From Sulfuritalea hydrogenivorans sk43H (GTDB lineage: Bacteria > Pseudomonadota > Gammaproteobacteria > Burkholderiales > Rhodocyclaceae): a DNA stretch of 64,000 nucleotides. Below, in pieces: positions 24,945 to 35,034 of this stretch. Every line of letters starts with the position of its first letter. The stretch's first letter is position 1. The notes beneath the pieces were generated by a model, which did no database searches, was not told the origin of the DNA, and was given only the letters and a program-made list of their open reading frames with translations. The translations under genes and the position numbers were made by a program. The stretch is taken from assembly GCF_000828635.1 (NCBI RefSeq), contig NZ_AP012547.1:2480001-2544000 (forward strand), read 5' to 3'.

Positions 24945-25829
24945 TCAGATGCTGATGCCGGCTTCGCGCATGGCGAGGCGCACGCGCTCATGGAACTCGG
25001 GCGACAAAGGTGTCATCGGCAGGCGCATGCCGCCACCGATCAACCCCATCTGCTGCGCGGCCCATTTCACCGGAATCGGATTGGCTTCATGAAACAAATT
25101 GCGATGCAGGCCCAGCAAGCGGAAATTTATCTCACGCGCCGTCGCCAGATCGCCGGCAATGGCTGCCGCGCACATCTGGTGCATCAGGCGCGGCGCGACG
25201 TTGGCCGTGACCGAAATCGAGCCCTTGCCGCCGAGCAGCATCAGGGCGATGGCCGTGGCGTCATCGCCGCTATATACGCTGAATCCGGTCGGGGCGCGCT
25301 TCAACAGGTCCGAACCGCGCTCGATGTTCGCGGTCGCGTCCTTGATCCCGACAATACCAGGCACCTGCGCCAGGCGCAGGGTCGTGTCGGTTGCAAGATC
25401 GGCCACCGTGCGTCCCGGCACGTTGTAAAGGATCATCGGCAGGTCGACGGCCTCGGCAATTGTCTTGAAGTGCCGGAACAAGCCTTCCTGGGTCGGCTTG
25501 TTGTAGTAGGGCACCACTGAAAGATGGGCATCGGCACCGGCCTTTCTGGCGAACTGCGCCAGTTCGACAGCCTCTGCGGTCGAATTCGCTCCGGTACCGG
25601 CAATCACCGGGATGCGTCCGGCGACGTGCTTCACGGTCGTTTCAATCAGCGCGCAATGTTCGGCGTAATCCACCGTTGGCGACTCGCCGGTGGTGCCGAC
25701 AATCACGACGCCGTCGGAGCCCTCTGCGATATGCCAGTCGAGCAGGCGCTGCAACCCGGTCAGGTCGAGCGAGCCATCATCCTGCATCGGCGTGAGTATG
25801 GCGGGAATGGAACCCTGTATGGTCTTCAT
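24945..25829 (-). CDS. dapA: 4-hydroxy-tetrahydrodipicolinate synthase
   Basis: 294 residues, the usual DapA length. It has GTTGESPTV (about 45-53), YYNKPTQEG with the conserved Tyr (about 109), the YNVPGRT motif and the Schiff-base Lys in GIKDATAN (about 162). It condenses pyruvate with aspartate semialdehyde, the first committed step of lysine and diaminopimelate synthesis. It is the first gene of an operon with bamC and the MBL hydrolase. A possible TAGAAT -10 sits at 25888-25893 without a clear -35. Confidence 0.96.
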   Translation of the reverse strand: MKTIQGSIPAILTPMQDDGSLDLTGLQRLLDWHIAEGSDGVVIVGTTGESPTVDYAEHCALIETTVKHVAGRIPVIAGTGANSTAEAVELAQFARKAGADAHLSVVPYYNKPTQEGLFRHFKTIAEAVDLPMILYNVPGRTVADLATDTTLRLAQVPGIVGIKDATANIERGSDLLKRAPTGFSVYSGDDATAIALMLLGGKGSISVTANVAPRLMHQMCAAAIAGDLATAREINFRLLGLHRNLFHEANPIPVKWAAQQMGLIGGGMRLPMTPLSPEFHERVRLAMREAGISI

Positions 25830-25931
25830 GAACGTATCCGAAACTGAATGCTGCCACCGGCAGCCAAATGAGAGCGTAGAAAGTCGAATTCTAACTGATG
25901 GCCCTGCGGCAGCACACCCTGCAACCCCTGC

Positions 25932-26858
25932 TTACAAATCAGCCAGCGCCTTGATGTGCGTGGTGACGCTGCGGGCCATCGCGGAGAGCGCATACCCTCC
26001 CTCCAGCAAGGACACAATGCGTCCTTTGGCGAACTCATCGGCAACCTGTTTCACTTGTTCGGTGACCCAGGCATAGTCCGACTCGACAAGCCCCAGCGAA
26101 CCCATGTCGTCCTCGTAATGTGCATCAAAACCGGCCGAGATGAAGATCATTTCCGGCTTGAACTCGCGCAGGCGAGGCAGCCAGATGTCATAGACCACCT
26201 GCCGAAACTCGTCGCCGCGCGTTCCGGCTGGCATGGGCACATTGCACATGTTGGACGCCGGATTTTCGGTTCCGCAATAAGGGTAAAACGGATGCTGGAA
26301 AATCCCGGCCATCAGGACTCGCTGGTCGCCGGCGAAAATCTCCTCGGTACCGTTGCCATGATGCACATCGAAATCAATGATCGCGACGCGCGACAGCCCC
26401 CACGCCTCCAGTGCATGCCGCGCGGCGACGGCAACGTTGTTGAAGAAGCAGAAGCCCATGGCCTTCGCCCGCTCGGCATGATGTCCTGGCGGACGCACGG
26501 CGCAAAAGGCATTCTGTACTTCGCCACGCATCACCAGATCGGTGGCGAAGCACCCGGCGCCGGCCGAGCGCAGGGCAGCCTGCAGGGTGCCGGGTGACAT
26601 TGCGGTATCCGGGTCAAGATGGACGATGCCGTGCGCAGGGCTGCTGCTATGCAAATGGTCGATGTAGTCGCGCGGGTGCACCCGCAGCAGTTGCTCCACT
26701 TCGGCCAGCGGTGCATCGTGGAACTGCAGGTAAAGATCAAGCCCCGAAGCGATCAGGCGGTCGCTGATGGCTCCCAGACGATCCGGGCATTCCGGATGAT
26801 GGGCGCCCATGTCGTGCTGCCAGCAGTCGCGATGGGTAATGAAGGCGGTGGTTGTCAT
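25932..26858 (-). CDS. Histone deacetylase-superfamily amidohydrolase
   Basis: 308 residues. The catalytic features of the arginase/deacetylase fold are all present: RPPGHHAE (about 122-129; tandem His), the zinc ligands in DFDVHHGNG (about 163-171) and SAGFDAH (about 245-251), and the LEGGYAL motif with a nearby Gly-Gly-Tyr. It resembles bacterial acetylpolyamine or acetoin-utilisation-type deacetylases (AphA/HdaH group); the substrate cannot be decided here. It is divergent from moxR with an 80-bp gap. Confidence 0.9.
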   Translation of the reverse strand: MTTTAFITHRDCWQHDMGAHHPECPDRLGAISDRLIASGLDLYLQFHDAPLAEVEQLLRVHPRDYIDHLHSSSPAHGIVHLDPDTAMSPGTLQAALRSAGAGCFATDLVMRGEVQNAFCAVRPPGHHAERAKAMGFCFFNNVAVAARHALEAWGLSRVAIIDFDVHHGNGTEEIFAGDQRVLMAGIFQHPFYPYCGTENPASNMCNVPMPAGTRGDEFRQVVYDIWLPRLREFKPEMIFISAGFDAHYEDDMGSLGLVESDYAWVTEQVKQVADEFAKGRIVSLLEGGYALSAMARSVTTHIKALADL

Positions 26859-26937
26859 TCCGGGCGTCTTGTCTGATGACTTACAATGGAAAACAAAAGC
26901 ATATTATCCATCAAAGCCCACGGAAAACTCAGCCCCC

Positions 26938-27858
26938 ATGCGACTCCCCGAACTGGATGCCATTCTGGCCGACATCAACCGCATCATCCTCGGCAAGGAT
27001 CGGCCAGTCCGTCTCTCGCTGGCCTGCCTGCTGGCACGGGGACATCTGCTCATCGAAGACGTCCCGGGCGTAGGCAAGACCATGCTGGCCCATGTGCTTG
27101 CCCGCGTTCTGGGCATGGATTTTCAGCGCATACAGTTCACCAGCGACATGCTGCCGGCCGATATTATTGGCGTTTCGATCTTCGACCGGAACAGTGGCGC
27201 TTTCCATTTCCATCCGGGACCGGTGTTCAGCCAGGTGGTGCTGGCCGACGAAATCAATCGCGCCACGCCCAAGGCACAAAGTGCCTTGCTCGAAGCCATG
27301 GAAGAAAGACAGGTGACGGCAGAAGGCCAGACCCGTCCCTTGCCAGAACCGTTCTTCGTCATTGCCACACAGAACCCGACGCATCAGGTTGGCACGTTCC
27401 CGCTGCCCGAATCCCAGCTTGACCGCTTCCTGCTCAAGATCGAACTCGGCTACCCCGATCCGGTGGCGGAACGCGAACTGCTCGCCGGCGCCGACCGGCG
27501 CCAGATGCTCGCCAGCCTCGTTCCGCGAATCACGCCACGGCAATTGATCGAACTACAGGAGAGGACGCGCGCCGTGCATGCGTCGCCAGCGCTGATCGAC
27601 TACGTCCAGGCCTTGGCCACGCATACCCGCACACAGCCGCACTGGCAGGCAGGCCTGTCGCCGCGCGCCTGCCTCGCGCTGCTTGCGGCAGCACGCGCCT
27701 GGGCCTTGCTCGAAGGTCGCGACCACGTCTTGCCGGAAGATGTACAAGCCGTGCTGCCCGGGGTCATCGCCCACCGCCTGCGGCTGGCGGACGAAACCAT
27801 CCGCAGCGACGTTGAAGCCGCGGCATCCGCGTTGATCGAGGCGGTTCCGCTACCCTGA
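26938..27858 (+). CDS. MoxR-family AAA+ ATPase
   Basis: 306 residues from ATG 26938; ATGs further upstream lie inside the divergent deacetylase gene. AAA_3 fold: Walker A GVGKTM in EDVPGVGKTMLAH (about 39-51), Walker B VVLADEINRA (about 99-108), sensor 1 ATQNP (about 142-146) and the AAA lid (about 225-295). MoxR ATPases act as chaperones that activate metalloproteins or complexes, commonly with a VWA/DUF58 partner. Here the DUF58 gene follows two bases after the stop. Confidence 0.93.
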   Translation: MRLPELDAILADINRIILGKDRPVRLSLACLLARGHLLIEDVPGVGKTMLAHVLARVLGMDFQRIQFTSDMLPADIIGVSIFDRNSGAFHFHPGPVFSQVVLADEINRATPKAQSALLEAMEERQVTAEGQTRPLPEPFFVIATQNPTHQVGTFPLPESQLDRFLLKIELGYPDPVAERELLAGADRRQMLASLVPRITPRQLIELQERTRAVHASPALIDYVQALATHTRTQPHWQAGLSPRACLALLAAARAWALLEGRDHVLPEDVQAVLPGVIAHRLRLADETIRSDVEAAASALIEAVPLP

Positions 27859-27860
27859 AC

Positions 27861-28835
27861 ATGCCTGGCACCCTGCGCCACCGGCTGCACGAAGCTTTCG
27901 TTCGCTGGGCACTGCGCGTGCGCCCGCCGGAACCGGCCCCGATCATCCTCACCCAGCGCCGCGTCTATGTGCTGCCGACGCGTGCCGGCCTGGCCTATGC
28001 CGCCGCGCTCGGCGTCATCCTGCTCGGTGCGATGAACTACAACCTGAGCCTGGGACACGCCCTGGTGTTTCTTCTGGCCGGGCTGGGCATCGTGGCCATT
28101 CTCCACACTTTCCGCAACATCGCCCTCGTCTCGATTCGCCCGGGCCGCTGCGAGCCCGTATTCGCCGGAAGCTCGGCCCAATTCGATCTGGTGCTGGAGA
28201 ACCAGCGTCCGGATGCGCGCACCAGCCTGCGCCTGTTCCTCGACGACCAAGCTCCGATCGAGGTGGACATCGGCCCGCACACCAGCACCACAGCCGCACT
28301 GCACGTTCCCGCCACGAAGCGCGGCTGGCTGCCGCTGTCGCGGCTCACCATCGAGACCACGTGGCCCCTGGGGCTGGTACGTGCATGGAGTTATGCGGTT
28401 CCCGACATGAACTGCCTGATCTATCCGGCACCGGCCGCCAAGGCGCCTCCCCTGCCCTGGCACGGCGAATCCGCAGGAGGCTCGACCAGGGACGGCAACG
28501 GCGCGGATGATTTCTCCGGCCTGCGCAAACACCAGGAGGCGGACTCGCCTCACCATGTGGCCTGGAAGGCCGTGGCCCGCCAGCATGACGGCCCGCTGCT
28601 GACCAAGCTGTTCTCGGGCGCGTCGGCACAGCAGCTCTGGCTGGAGTGGAACGATTTGCCCGCTGCGCTCGACACCGAGCAGCGCCTGTCAATTCTTGCG
28701 CGCTGGATGATCGATGCCGAAGCAGCAGGATTCGCCTGGGGCCTGCGAATGCCTGCGCTGCGCCTGGCCCCCGACAACGGTCCGACGCAACTTGGCGCCG
28801 GACTGCGCGCACTGGCCTTGCATGGCTCGCAGTAA
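27861..28835 (+). CDS. DUF58 (VWA-like) membrane protein, MoxR partner
   Basis: 324 residues. Two membrane helices (about 35-75; AYAAALGVILLGAMNYNLSL, GHALVFLLAGLGIVAILHT) are followed by a periplasmic or cytoplasmic beta region and the DUF58 core (about 190-240; GNGADDFSGLRKHQEADSPH, in parts, then HHVAWKAVAR). The family pairs with MoxR ATPases in nearly all moxR operons. It starts 2 bp after moxR and overlaps the tgpA start by 14 bases. Confidence 0.9.
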   Translation: MPGTLRHRLHEAFVRWALRVRPPEPAPIILTQRRVYVLPTRAGLAYAAALGVILLGAMNYNLSLGHALVFLLAGLGIVAILHTFRNIALVSIRPGRCEPVFAGSSAQFDLVLENQRPDARTSLRLFLDDQAPIEVDIGPHTSTTAALHVPATKRGWLPLSRLTIETTWPLGLVRAWSYAVPDMNCLIYPAPAAKAPPLPWHGESAGGSTRDGNGADDFSGLRKHQEADSPHHVAWKAVARQHDGPLLTKLFSGASAQQLWLEWNDLPAALDTEQRLSILARWMIDAEAAGFAWGLRMPALRLAPDNGPTQLGAGLRALALHGSQ

Positions 28836-30774
28836 CCGCCCCGTCAGCCGACGCCAGGCGTGGTGGCTGCTGGCTACCGCGCTGGCGGCCTTCCTGCCGC
28901 TGACTCCGCAGCTTCCGCTGTGGCTCTCGCTTGCCGCCGGGGCCGCATTCAGCTGGCGTGCGGCACTCACCTGGTGGCAATGGCGGTTGCCGCCGCGCTG
29001 GCTGCTGGTCCTGCTGGTAGTTGCCGGCACCGCAGGCGTACTGATGCAGTACCGGACCATCCTCGGCCGCACGCCCGGAATTGCCCTGCTGGTGGTCTTT
29101 CTCGGCCTCAAGCTGCTCGAACTGCGCACTGCGCGCGATGCGGTGGCCACGGCCTTGTTGTGCTACTTCCTGGTCCTCGGCCAGTTCCTGTTTACCCAAA
29201 CCATTCCCACGGCGCTGCTGGCGGCAATGACCGTGCTGATCACTACCGCCACCCTGCTCGCCGCCAGCGATGACCGCCCGTCGCCACGGCAGCAAATTCG
29301 CCGTGCCGGACTGATGCTGGGGCAGGCGCTGCCTTTCATGCTGCTGCTGTTCCTCCTGTTCCCGCGCGTCCAGGGGCCGCTGTGGGGCATCCCGCAGGAT
29401 CGCTTTTCCGCGGTCTCCGGAGTGTCCGACACGATGGCACCCGGTTCGATCGCACAGCTCTCGCAGTCCGATGCGATCGCCTTCCGGGTGCAGTTCAAGG
29501 GCGAAGTTCCGCCGCAGTCACAGCTGTATTGGCGCGGCCCGGTGATGCCGGCGTTTGACGGCCGCAGCTGGCGCGTCGCGCAAACCCGGGGCGCGTATTC
29601 CGAAATTCCGTATCCAGGAATCGGCCAGCCGGTGGACTACGAAGTGACGCTGGAGCCGCATGGAAAATTTTGGCTGTTTTCGCTGGAACTGCCTGCCAGC
29701 CTGCCGCCGGAAAGCGGGCTGACCAGCGACTACCAGCCCGTCGCGCGCCAGGCCGTGCGCAACCGCATGCGCTATGCGCAACGCGCCTGGCCGGAAGCGA
29801 TCGCCGGCGCGAACGAGACACCCGGCATTCTGCGCGATGCGCTGGCGCTGCCGAAAGGCGGAAACCCCCGCACACGCGCCATCAGCGAGGGCTGGCGCGC
29901 GCAGCACGGCAACGACGGCGCTGCGATCCTCGCCGCCGCGGAGGACCTGTTCAATCGGCAACTGCTGATCTACACGCTGAATCCGCCGCTGCTGGGCGCC
30001 GACATGGTCGACGAGTTCCTGTTCGATACCAAGCGCGGCTTCTGCGAACACTTTGCCGCCGCCTTTGTCTTCGCGCTGCGCGCCGCCGGCGTTCCGGCAC
30101 GGGTAGTGGCCGGCTACCAGGGCGGCGAAGTCAATCCGGTGGACGGCTTTCTGGTCGTGCGCCAGTACGACGCCCATGCCTGGACCGAGGTCTGGATTGC
30201 CGGACGCGGCTGGATGCGCGTCGATCCGACGGCGATTTCCGCGCCGAGCCGGATCAACAGCAACCTTGCCGCCGCCGTCCCCTCGGGAGAGCCACTGCCG
30301 TTTCTGGCGCGCGGCGATCTGGCCTGGCTCAAGGAATTGCGCAACCGCCTCGACGCCGTCACCAATGGCTGGAATCAGTGGGTGCTCGGCTACAACCCGC
30401 AGCGCCAACGCGACCTGCTTGCCAGCCTGGGAATGACTGAGCCTGACTGGCGCAGCATGACCGCAGTCCTTTCGGTGCTCTGCGGTGCGGTCATGCTCGG
30501 ACTGACCGGCTGGATTTTGCGCAACCGCATGCGCGTCGATCCGGCACTTGCCGCATGGCGGCGATTCACCGCCCGCCTGGCCAGGCACGGCGTTGCATGG
30601 CGGCCATGGGAAGGTCCGCAGGCCTTTGCCGAACGCGCCGCCGTGCAAATCCCCGCACAAGCCCAAACTATTCGCGAGATCGCCGAGCTGTATGCGCGGC
30701 TACGCTATGGTCCGACGCCGCAACTCCCCGACCTGGCGCAACTCAAGATGAAAATCGCCGCTTTCAAGCCATGA
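28822..30774 (+). CDS. tgpA: Transglutaminase-like membrane protease TgpA (DUF3488-DUF4129)
   Basis: 650 residues from ATG 28822; this start overlaps the DUF58 stop. Six or so N-terminal membrane helices (about 10-190; DUF3488) are followed by a periplasmic transglutaminase-like domain with Cys408 in KRGFCEHFA, His in DAHAWTEVW and Asp in RVDPTA, which form the triad. One more membrane helix (about 550-570) and a C-terminal cytoplasmic DUF4129-like tail follow. In Pseudomonas aeruginosa TgpA is essential. The exact substrate is unknown. Confidence 0.92.
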   Translation: MARSNRPVSRRQAWWLLATALAAFLPLTPQLPLWLSLAAGAAFSWRAALTWWQWRLPPRWLLVLLVVAGTAGVLMQYRTILGRTPGIALLVVFLGLKLLELRTARDAVATALLCYFLVLGQFLFTQTIPTALLAAMTVLITTATLLAASDDRPSPRQQIRRAGLMLGQALPFMLLLFLLFPRVQGPLWGIPQDRFSAVSGVSDTMAPGSIAQLSQSDAIAFRVQFKGEVPPQSQLYWRGPVMPAFDGRSWRVAQTRGAYSEIPYPGIGQPVDYEVTLEPHGKFWLFSLELPASLPPESGLTSDYQPVARQAVRNRMRYAQRAWPEAIAGANETPGILRDALALPKGGNPRTRAISEGWRAQHGNDGAAILAAAEDLFNRQLLIYTLNPPLLGADMVDEFLFDTKRGFCEHFAAAFVFALRAAGVPARVVAGYQGGEVNPVDGFLVVRQYDAHAWTEVWIAGRGWMRVDPTAISAPSRINSNLAAAVPSGEPLPFLARGDLAWLKELRNRLDAVTNGWNQWVLGYNPQRQRDLLASLGMTEPDWRSMTAVLSVLCGAVMLGLTGWILRNRMRVDPALAAWRRFTARLARHGVAWRPWEGPQAFAERAAVQIPAQAQTIREIAELYARLRYGPTPQLPDLAQLKMKIAAFKP

Positions 30775-31763
30775 CACGCCTGCTCCTGCTTTTATTGCTG
30801 ATCCTGCCCGGTGCCGTCGCCGCTGCGGAACCCTATGCGCAACGCGCCGATGTGCGGGCATTCGTCGAGGACATGCACAGCCGGCACGGATTCGATGCCG
30901 GCGTCCTGGATGCGCTGTTCCGCCGGACCAAACCGGTCGCCGCGGTGATCAAGGCGATCATGCCGCCCAAGGATCCCGCCGTGCGCTCCTGGCAGGCTTA
31001 TCGGGGACGCTTTGTCGAGCCCCGGCGCATCGCCGCCGGAAGGCGCTTCATGCACATCCATGCCGCGGACCTCACAGCGGCGGCAACGCGCTATGGCGTG
31101 CCGGCCGAGGTCATCGCGGCAGTCATCGGCGTCGAGACCCTCTACGGCAAACAACTGGGCCGCTTCGACACCTTCGCCGCGCTGACCACGCTGGCCTTCG
31201 ACTACCCGCCACGCGCAGAGCTGTTTCGCGGGGAACTGGAAGAACTGCTGCTGTTGGCGCGCGAGGAGAACCGCAGCGTCCTGAGCTATACCGGTTCGTA
31301 CGCCGGTGCCCTGGGCTTGCCACAATTCCTGCCTTCCTCCCGACGGCGTTTCGCCATCGATTTCGACCAGGACGGCCGCATCGATCTCACCGCCAGTCCG
31401 GCCGATGCGATCGGCAGCGTGGCCAATTTCCTGGCCGAGCATGGCTGGGAAAGGGATGCGCCGATCGCCGCAATCGTCACCGCCACCGGCGACGGCGTGC
31501 AAGCGCTGATCGACCAAGGCATCGCACCGAAGCATACGCAGCAGCAGATGGCGCTTGCCAACGTCAGCATCCTGACAGTCGGCGCTGGCGACACGGCGAT
31601 TCCCGAACGACCGGCCGCGCTGATCGACCTGGCCACCCCGGGCGCCGCCACGGAGCACCGTCTCGGCTATCGCAACTTCTATGTCATCACGCGTTACAAC
31701 CGCAGCAGCTTCTACGCCGCGGCCGTCATGGACCTCGCTACCGCCTTGCGCGACTCAAAGTAG
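30771..31763 (+). CDS. mltB: Membrane-bound lytic murein transglycosylase B
   Basis: 330 residues from ATG 30771, which overlaps the tgpA stop (ATGA). A signal peptide (LLLLLLLILPGAVAAA) without lipobox Cys suggests a soluble periplasmic form. The SltB domain has catalytic Glu in IGVETLYGKQLGRF (about 121-134), the SYAGALGLPQFLPSS motif (about 178-192) and DFDQDGRIDL. It cleaves glycan strands to 1,6-anhydro-muropeptides. Its last 9 bases overlap the convergent rpoS 3' end. Confidence 0.94.
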   Translation: MTRLLLLLLLILPGAVAAAEPYAQRADVRAFVEDMHSRHGFDAGVLDALFRRTKPVAAVIKAIMPPKDPAVRSWQAYRGRFVEPRRIAAGRRFMHIHAADLTAAATRYGVPAEVIAAVIGVETLYGKQLGRFDTFAALTTLAFDYPPRAELFRGELEELLLLAREENRSVLSYTGSYAGALGLPQFLPSSRRRFAIDFDQDGRIDLTASPADAIGSVANFLAEHGWERDAPIAAIVTATGDGVQALIDQGIAPKHTQQQMALANVSILTVGAGDTAIPERPAALIDLATPGAATEHRLGYRNFYVITRYNRSSFYAAAVMDLATALRDSK

Positions 31764-32669
31764 CGCGTCGGGCGTCAGCCCGTCACGTGCGATGCGCTTC
31801 CGCAGTTTGGATAGCGCCTCCATCTGTATCTGCCGCACCCGTTCGCGCGTCAAGTCCAGATCAACGGCGATGCTTTCCAGCGTGCTGGCGTCCTGCCCGC
31901 CCAGGCCATAGCGGCGTTCGACCACCAGACGCTGGCGCTCGGTAAGCTGCGCCACCCATTCCGCAACGAGGCCCTCGGCCTCATGCTGGGCAAGATGGCT
32001 CTCCGGATTTTCGGCTGCGTCATCGGCCATCGAATCGGACATCGACAGATCGGGATCGATGTCGAGCGGCGAATCGAGCGAGGTGGAACGCTCGTTGAGC
32101 ATCAGCAGTTGCCGTATCTCGTCCACCGGGCGATCGAGCAGGCGCGCCACGTCTTCCAGCATGGCGCCATGCGCGTCATCCTGCGGATTGCGCTCGCGAT
32201 CGAGCCGGCGCATGGCGCGCAACACGAGGTTGAGCTCCTTGATCACGTAGATCGGCAAACGCACGGTGCGCGACTGGTTCATGATCGCGCGTTCGACATG
32301 CTGCCGAATCCACCAGGTGGCGTAGGTCGAAAAGCGGAATCCGCGTTCCGGATCGAATTTCTCCAGCGCATGGATCAGCCCCAGATTGCCTTCCTCGATC
32401 AGGTCGTCGAGTGGCAGGCCACGATGCATGTAGTGCCGGGCGATGCTCACCACCAGCCGCAAATTGGCTTCGATCATGTGCTGGCGTGCCGCAAAGTCGC
32501 CATCCCGGGTGGCACGCGCCAGGCTGATCTCCTCCGTGGCAGTCAGCAACGGCGTTGCGCCGATCTCGTGGAGATAGACCTGGGTGATGTCTTCGATCAG
32601 GCCGGACTCGTGCGAGTCCGCCACGGCTTCAGCTTCTTCGCGATCCGCCGGGAAGGCCTCGTCCCCCAT
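31755..32669 (-). CDS. rpoS: RNA polymerase sigma factor RpoS (sigma-38)
   Basis: 304 residues. Region 1.2 (DITQVYLHEIGATPLLT), region 2 (LRLVVSIARHY to DLIEEGNLGLIHALEKFD, and RFSTYATWWIRQHVERA), NQSRTVRLPIYVIKELN, region 3 and the region 4.2 helix-turn-helix (TLESIAVDLDLTRERVRQIQ) are all present. The spacing and region 2.4 fit RpoS rather than RpoD or RpoH. It controls stationary-phase and stress genes. It is the last gene of surE-pcm-nlpD-rpoS, starting 6 bases after the nlpD stop; in E. coli the main rpoS promoter lies inside nlpD. Confidence 0.95.
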   Translation of the reverse strand: MGDEAFPADREEAEAVADSHESGLIEDITQVYLHEIGATPLLTATEEISLARATRDGDFAARQHMIEANLRLVVSIARHYMHRGLPLDDLIEEGNLGLIHALEKFDPERGFRFSTYATWWIRQHVERAIMNQSRTVRLPIYVIKELNLVLRAMRRLDRERNPQDDAHGAMLEDVARLLDRPVDEIRQLLMLNERSTSLDSPLDIDPDLSMSDSMADDAAENPESHLAQHEAEGLVAEWVAQLTERQRLVVERRYGLGGQDASTLESIAVDLDLTRERVRQIQMEALSKLRKRIARDGLTPDALL

Positions 32670-32675
32670 GGCGCA

Positions 32676-33596
32676 TCAGCGGGCAGGAAGAAACTTCTGC
32701 GGATCGGCCGGCTTGCCCTGGCGACGAATCTCGAAATGCAGCCGCGGACTGTCCGAGTCGGTGCTTCCGATTTCGGCAATCTTCTGGCCCTTGGTCACCG
32801 TCTGCTTTTCCTTGACCAGAATCTTGCTGTTATGCGCATACACCGACAGATAGGTTCCATTGTGGCGCAGCACCACCAGATTGCCGTACCCGCGCAAACC
32901 CGCGCCGGCGTATGACACCACGCCGCCCGCCGCCGCCAGCACCGGGTCTCCGCCCTTGCCGGCGATATCGATGCCCTTGCTGCTCCCCTCGGCAAATGGC
33001 GTGATCAGCTTGCCGCTGGCCGGCCACATCCACTCCACCTCGTCACCGGCGACAACCGGCTTGTCGACCGGCTGCGCTTCGACTGGCTTCGGCTCGGGCC
33101 TGGTGTCCACCGGCCTGGCGGCCGCTTCTCCCTGTCGTGCCCTGGCCAGCGCCTCCTCGGAATAGGCCAGCTTGCCGCCCCTCGGCTCGCGCTTGAGGGT
33201 ATCCGTATTGCTGCTGGCAGGCGTGGCCGACTGTTTCACTTCGATCGGCCCGCCGGAACTCACTGGCTTGGCCACCGCAACCGGAGCGCCATTGTCGGGC
33301 GGCGTAACGCGCAGCTGCTGGCCGATCATGATCCGGTTGGGGTTTTCGAGATTGTTCCAGGCCGCCACGTCCTTGTAGTCCTGGCCGTTGTCCAGCGCAA
33401 TGCTGTAGAGCGTGTCGCCCTTCTTCACGCTGTGATAGCCGATCCGGGAATCCGTCGTCGCCGCTGCCTGCACCGGAGCCGCGGGTTTTGTCGCGGCGGG
33501 GGCGCCGCCCCGCTCCTCCACCGGCGCGGGCGCATGGCTGGCGCAGCCGGCAATGATCGGCAGCAGCATTACCAGCATCAGGCGCGCAGCGTTCAT
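32676..33596 (-). CDS. nlpD: NlpD-like LysM/M23 lipoprotein (amidase activator)
   Basis: 306 residues. The signal peptide carries lipobox IIAGC (Cys18). A LysM domain (about 54-98; [19 protein letters not shown]) binds peptidoglycan. The C-terminal M23 domain (about 205-300) has lost metal ligands: KGIDIAGKG lacks the usual His, and RLHFEIR has Arg for the first His of HxH. NlpD-type degenerate LytM proteins activate the AmiC amidase during division rather than cutting the wall themselves. It overlaps pcm by 4 bases and is followed directly by rpoS. Confidence 0.92.
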   Translation of the reverse strand: MNAARLMLVMLLPIIAGCASHAPAPVEERGGAPAATKPAAPVQAAATTDSRIGYHSVKKGDTLYSIALDNGQDYKDVAAWNNLENPNRIMIGQQLRVTPPDNGAPVAVAKPVSSGGPIEVKQSATPASSNTDTLKREPRGGKLAYSEEALARARQGEAAARPVDTRPEPKPVEAQPVDKPVVAGDEVEWMWPASGKLITPFAEGSSKGIDIAGKGGDPVLAAAGGVVSYAGAGLRGYGNLVVLRHNGTYLSVYAHNSKILVKEKQTVTKGQKIAEIGSTDSDSPRLHFEIRRQGKPADPQKFLPAR

Positions 33597-34252
33597 TCCA
33601 CTCCCGGTAACAGCGGCACGAAGCGCACCGCGTCAAATCGTGTTTCGACAAAGCCGCCTTCAGTGCGCTCGACCAGGCTGATCACCTGTTCCGCGCTGCC
33701 CAGCGGCATCACCAGCCGCCCCCCTTTCGCCAACTGCGCCAACAGGGTCTGCGGCACGTCGGCCGCGGCGGCGGCCAATATGATGGTATCAAATGGCGCG
33801 GCTTCCGGCAGGCCAAGATTGCCATCGGCGTGCTTGAGGCGGATATGCGAAAGCTTGAGCTGTTTCAGGTTATCGCGAGCCCGCGCCAGCAAGGGCGCAA
33901 CGCGCTCCACGGCGAATACGTGCTTCGACAGGACGCCGAGGATGGCCGCCTGATAACCGCAGCCGGCGCCGATCTCCAGCGTCTTGCCCAACTCGCGGCC
34001 GGCCATCAGTATCTCGATCATGCGCGCCACCACGTAGGGTTGCGAGATCGTCTGGCCAAAACCGAGCGGCAGCGCCGTGTCGTCGTAGGCGCGATTCGCC
34101 AGCGCCTGCTCGATGAAAATGTGTCGCGGCACCAGGCCCATCGCGTGCAGTACCCGGGTATCGCGAATGCCCTGTTCGCGCAGGCGTTCCACCATGCGCG
34201 TACGGGTGCGCTGCGAAGTCATGCCAATGCCGGTGACCGCGGCCGTATTCAT
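33593..34252 (-). CDS. pcm: Protein-L-isoaspartate O-methyltransferase
   Basis: 219 residues. The SAM-binding motif [17 protein letters not shown] (about 81-97) and the conserved [25 protein letters not shown] (in parts), with [15 protein letters not shown] in the N-terminal half, identify PIMT. It methylates isoaspartyl residues to start their repair. It is coupled by ATGA overlaps to surE upstream and nlpD downstream, as in the widespread surE-pcm-nlpD-rpoS order. Confidence 0.95.
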   Translation of the reverse strand: MNTAAVTGIGMTSQRTRTRMVERLREQGIRDTRVLHAMGLVPRHIFIEQALANRAYDDTALPLGFGQTISQPYVVARMIEILMAGRELGKTLEIGAGCGYQAAILGVLSKHVFAVERVAPLLARARDNLKQLKLSHIRLKHADGNLGLPEAAPFDTIILAAAAADVPQTLLAQLAKGGRLVMPLGSAEQVISLVERTEGGFVETRFDAVRFVPLLPGVE

Positions 34253-34998
34253 TGTTCCGGATTGAACCAGCGGCGCACGTCGGACACCTGCGCCGCATGG
34301 GTGAGATCGATTTGCAGCGGCGTAATCGACACCCAGCCGTTTTCCACCGCATGAAAATCCGTGCCTTCACCGGCATCGGCAGCCGGACCAGCGGCGCCGA
34401 TCCAGTACATGGTCTCGCCGCGCGGGCTCACCGATTTGACGGCCGGTTCCGCCTTGTGGCGGCGCCCCAGACGGGTGATCTTGATACCGCGCAGGTCCGC
34501 GTAGGGGATATCCGGCACATTGACATTCAAGAGAATCGGCTCGGGAAATGGCGTGGCGCTGAAACGCTGCACGAGTTCGCGCGCCACGCGTCCCGCCGTG
34601 GCGAAATGCCGTCCCTCGAAACTGGCCAGCGATACGGCAATTGAAGGCACGCCGAGCAGATAGCCTTCCGTGGCCGCGGCCACCGTGCCGGAGTAGATCG
34701 TGTCGTCGCCCATGTTGGCGCCGAGATTGATGCCCGAGACGACCATGTCGGGCTGGTGATCGAGCACCCCGGTCACCGCCAGATGCACGCAATCCGTTGG
34801 CGTGCCGCTGACATACATGAAGCCATTGGCCGCCTGGCGCAGGTAGAGCGGCCGATCCAGCGTCAATGAGTTGCTTGCTCCGCTGCGATTGCGCTCGGGC
34901 GCAACCACCGAAACGTCGCCAAGATCGGCGAGGCTGGCCGCAAGCTGGGCGAGCCCCGGCGCGAAATAGCCGTCGTCGTTGCTGAGCAGAATGCGCAT
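34249..34998 (-). CDS. surE: 5'/3'-nucleotidase SurE
   Basis: 249 residues. The SurE signature [16 protein letters not shown] (2-17) with the metal-binding Asp pair, [16 protein letters not shown] (Ser about 39) and the [20 protein letters not shown] loop (Asn about 91) are intact. It dephosphorylates nucleoside monophosphates and is a stationary-phase survival protein. It is the first gene of the rpoS operon. Confidence 0.95.
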   Translation of the reverse strand: MRILLSNDDGYFAPGLAQLAASLADLGDVSVVAPERNRSGASNSLTLDRPLYLRQAANGFMYVSGTPTDCVHLAVTGVLDHQPDMVVSGINLGANMGDDTIYSGTVAAATEGYLLGVPSIAVSLASFEGRHFATAGRVARELVQRFSATPFPEPILLNVNVPDIPYADLRGIKITRLGRRHKAEPAVKSVSPRGETMYWIGAAGPAADAGEGTDFHAVENGWVSITPLQIDLTHAAQVSDVRRWFNPEQ

Positions 34999-35034
34999 GG
35001 AGTCAGAGTCTGGAAGATCGTAAAACCAACGCCC

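Noticed and set aside
32676-33596. nlpD read as an active M23 endopeptidase
   Set aside because: Key His ligands are replaced, so it is the degenerate activator type.
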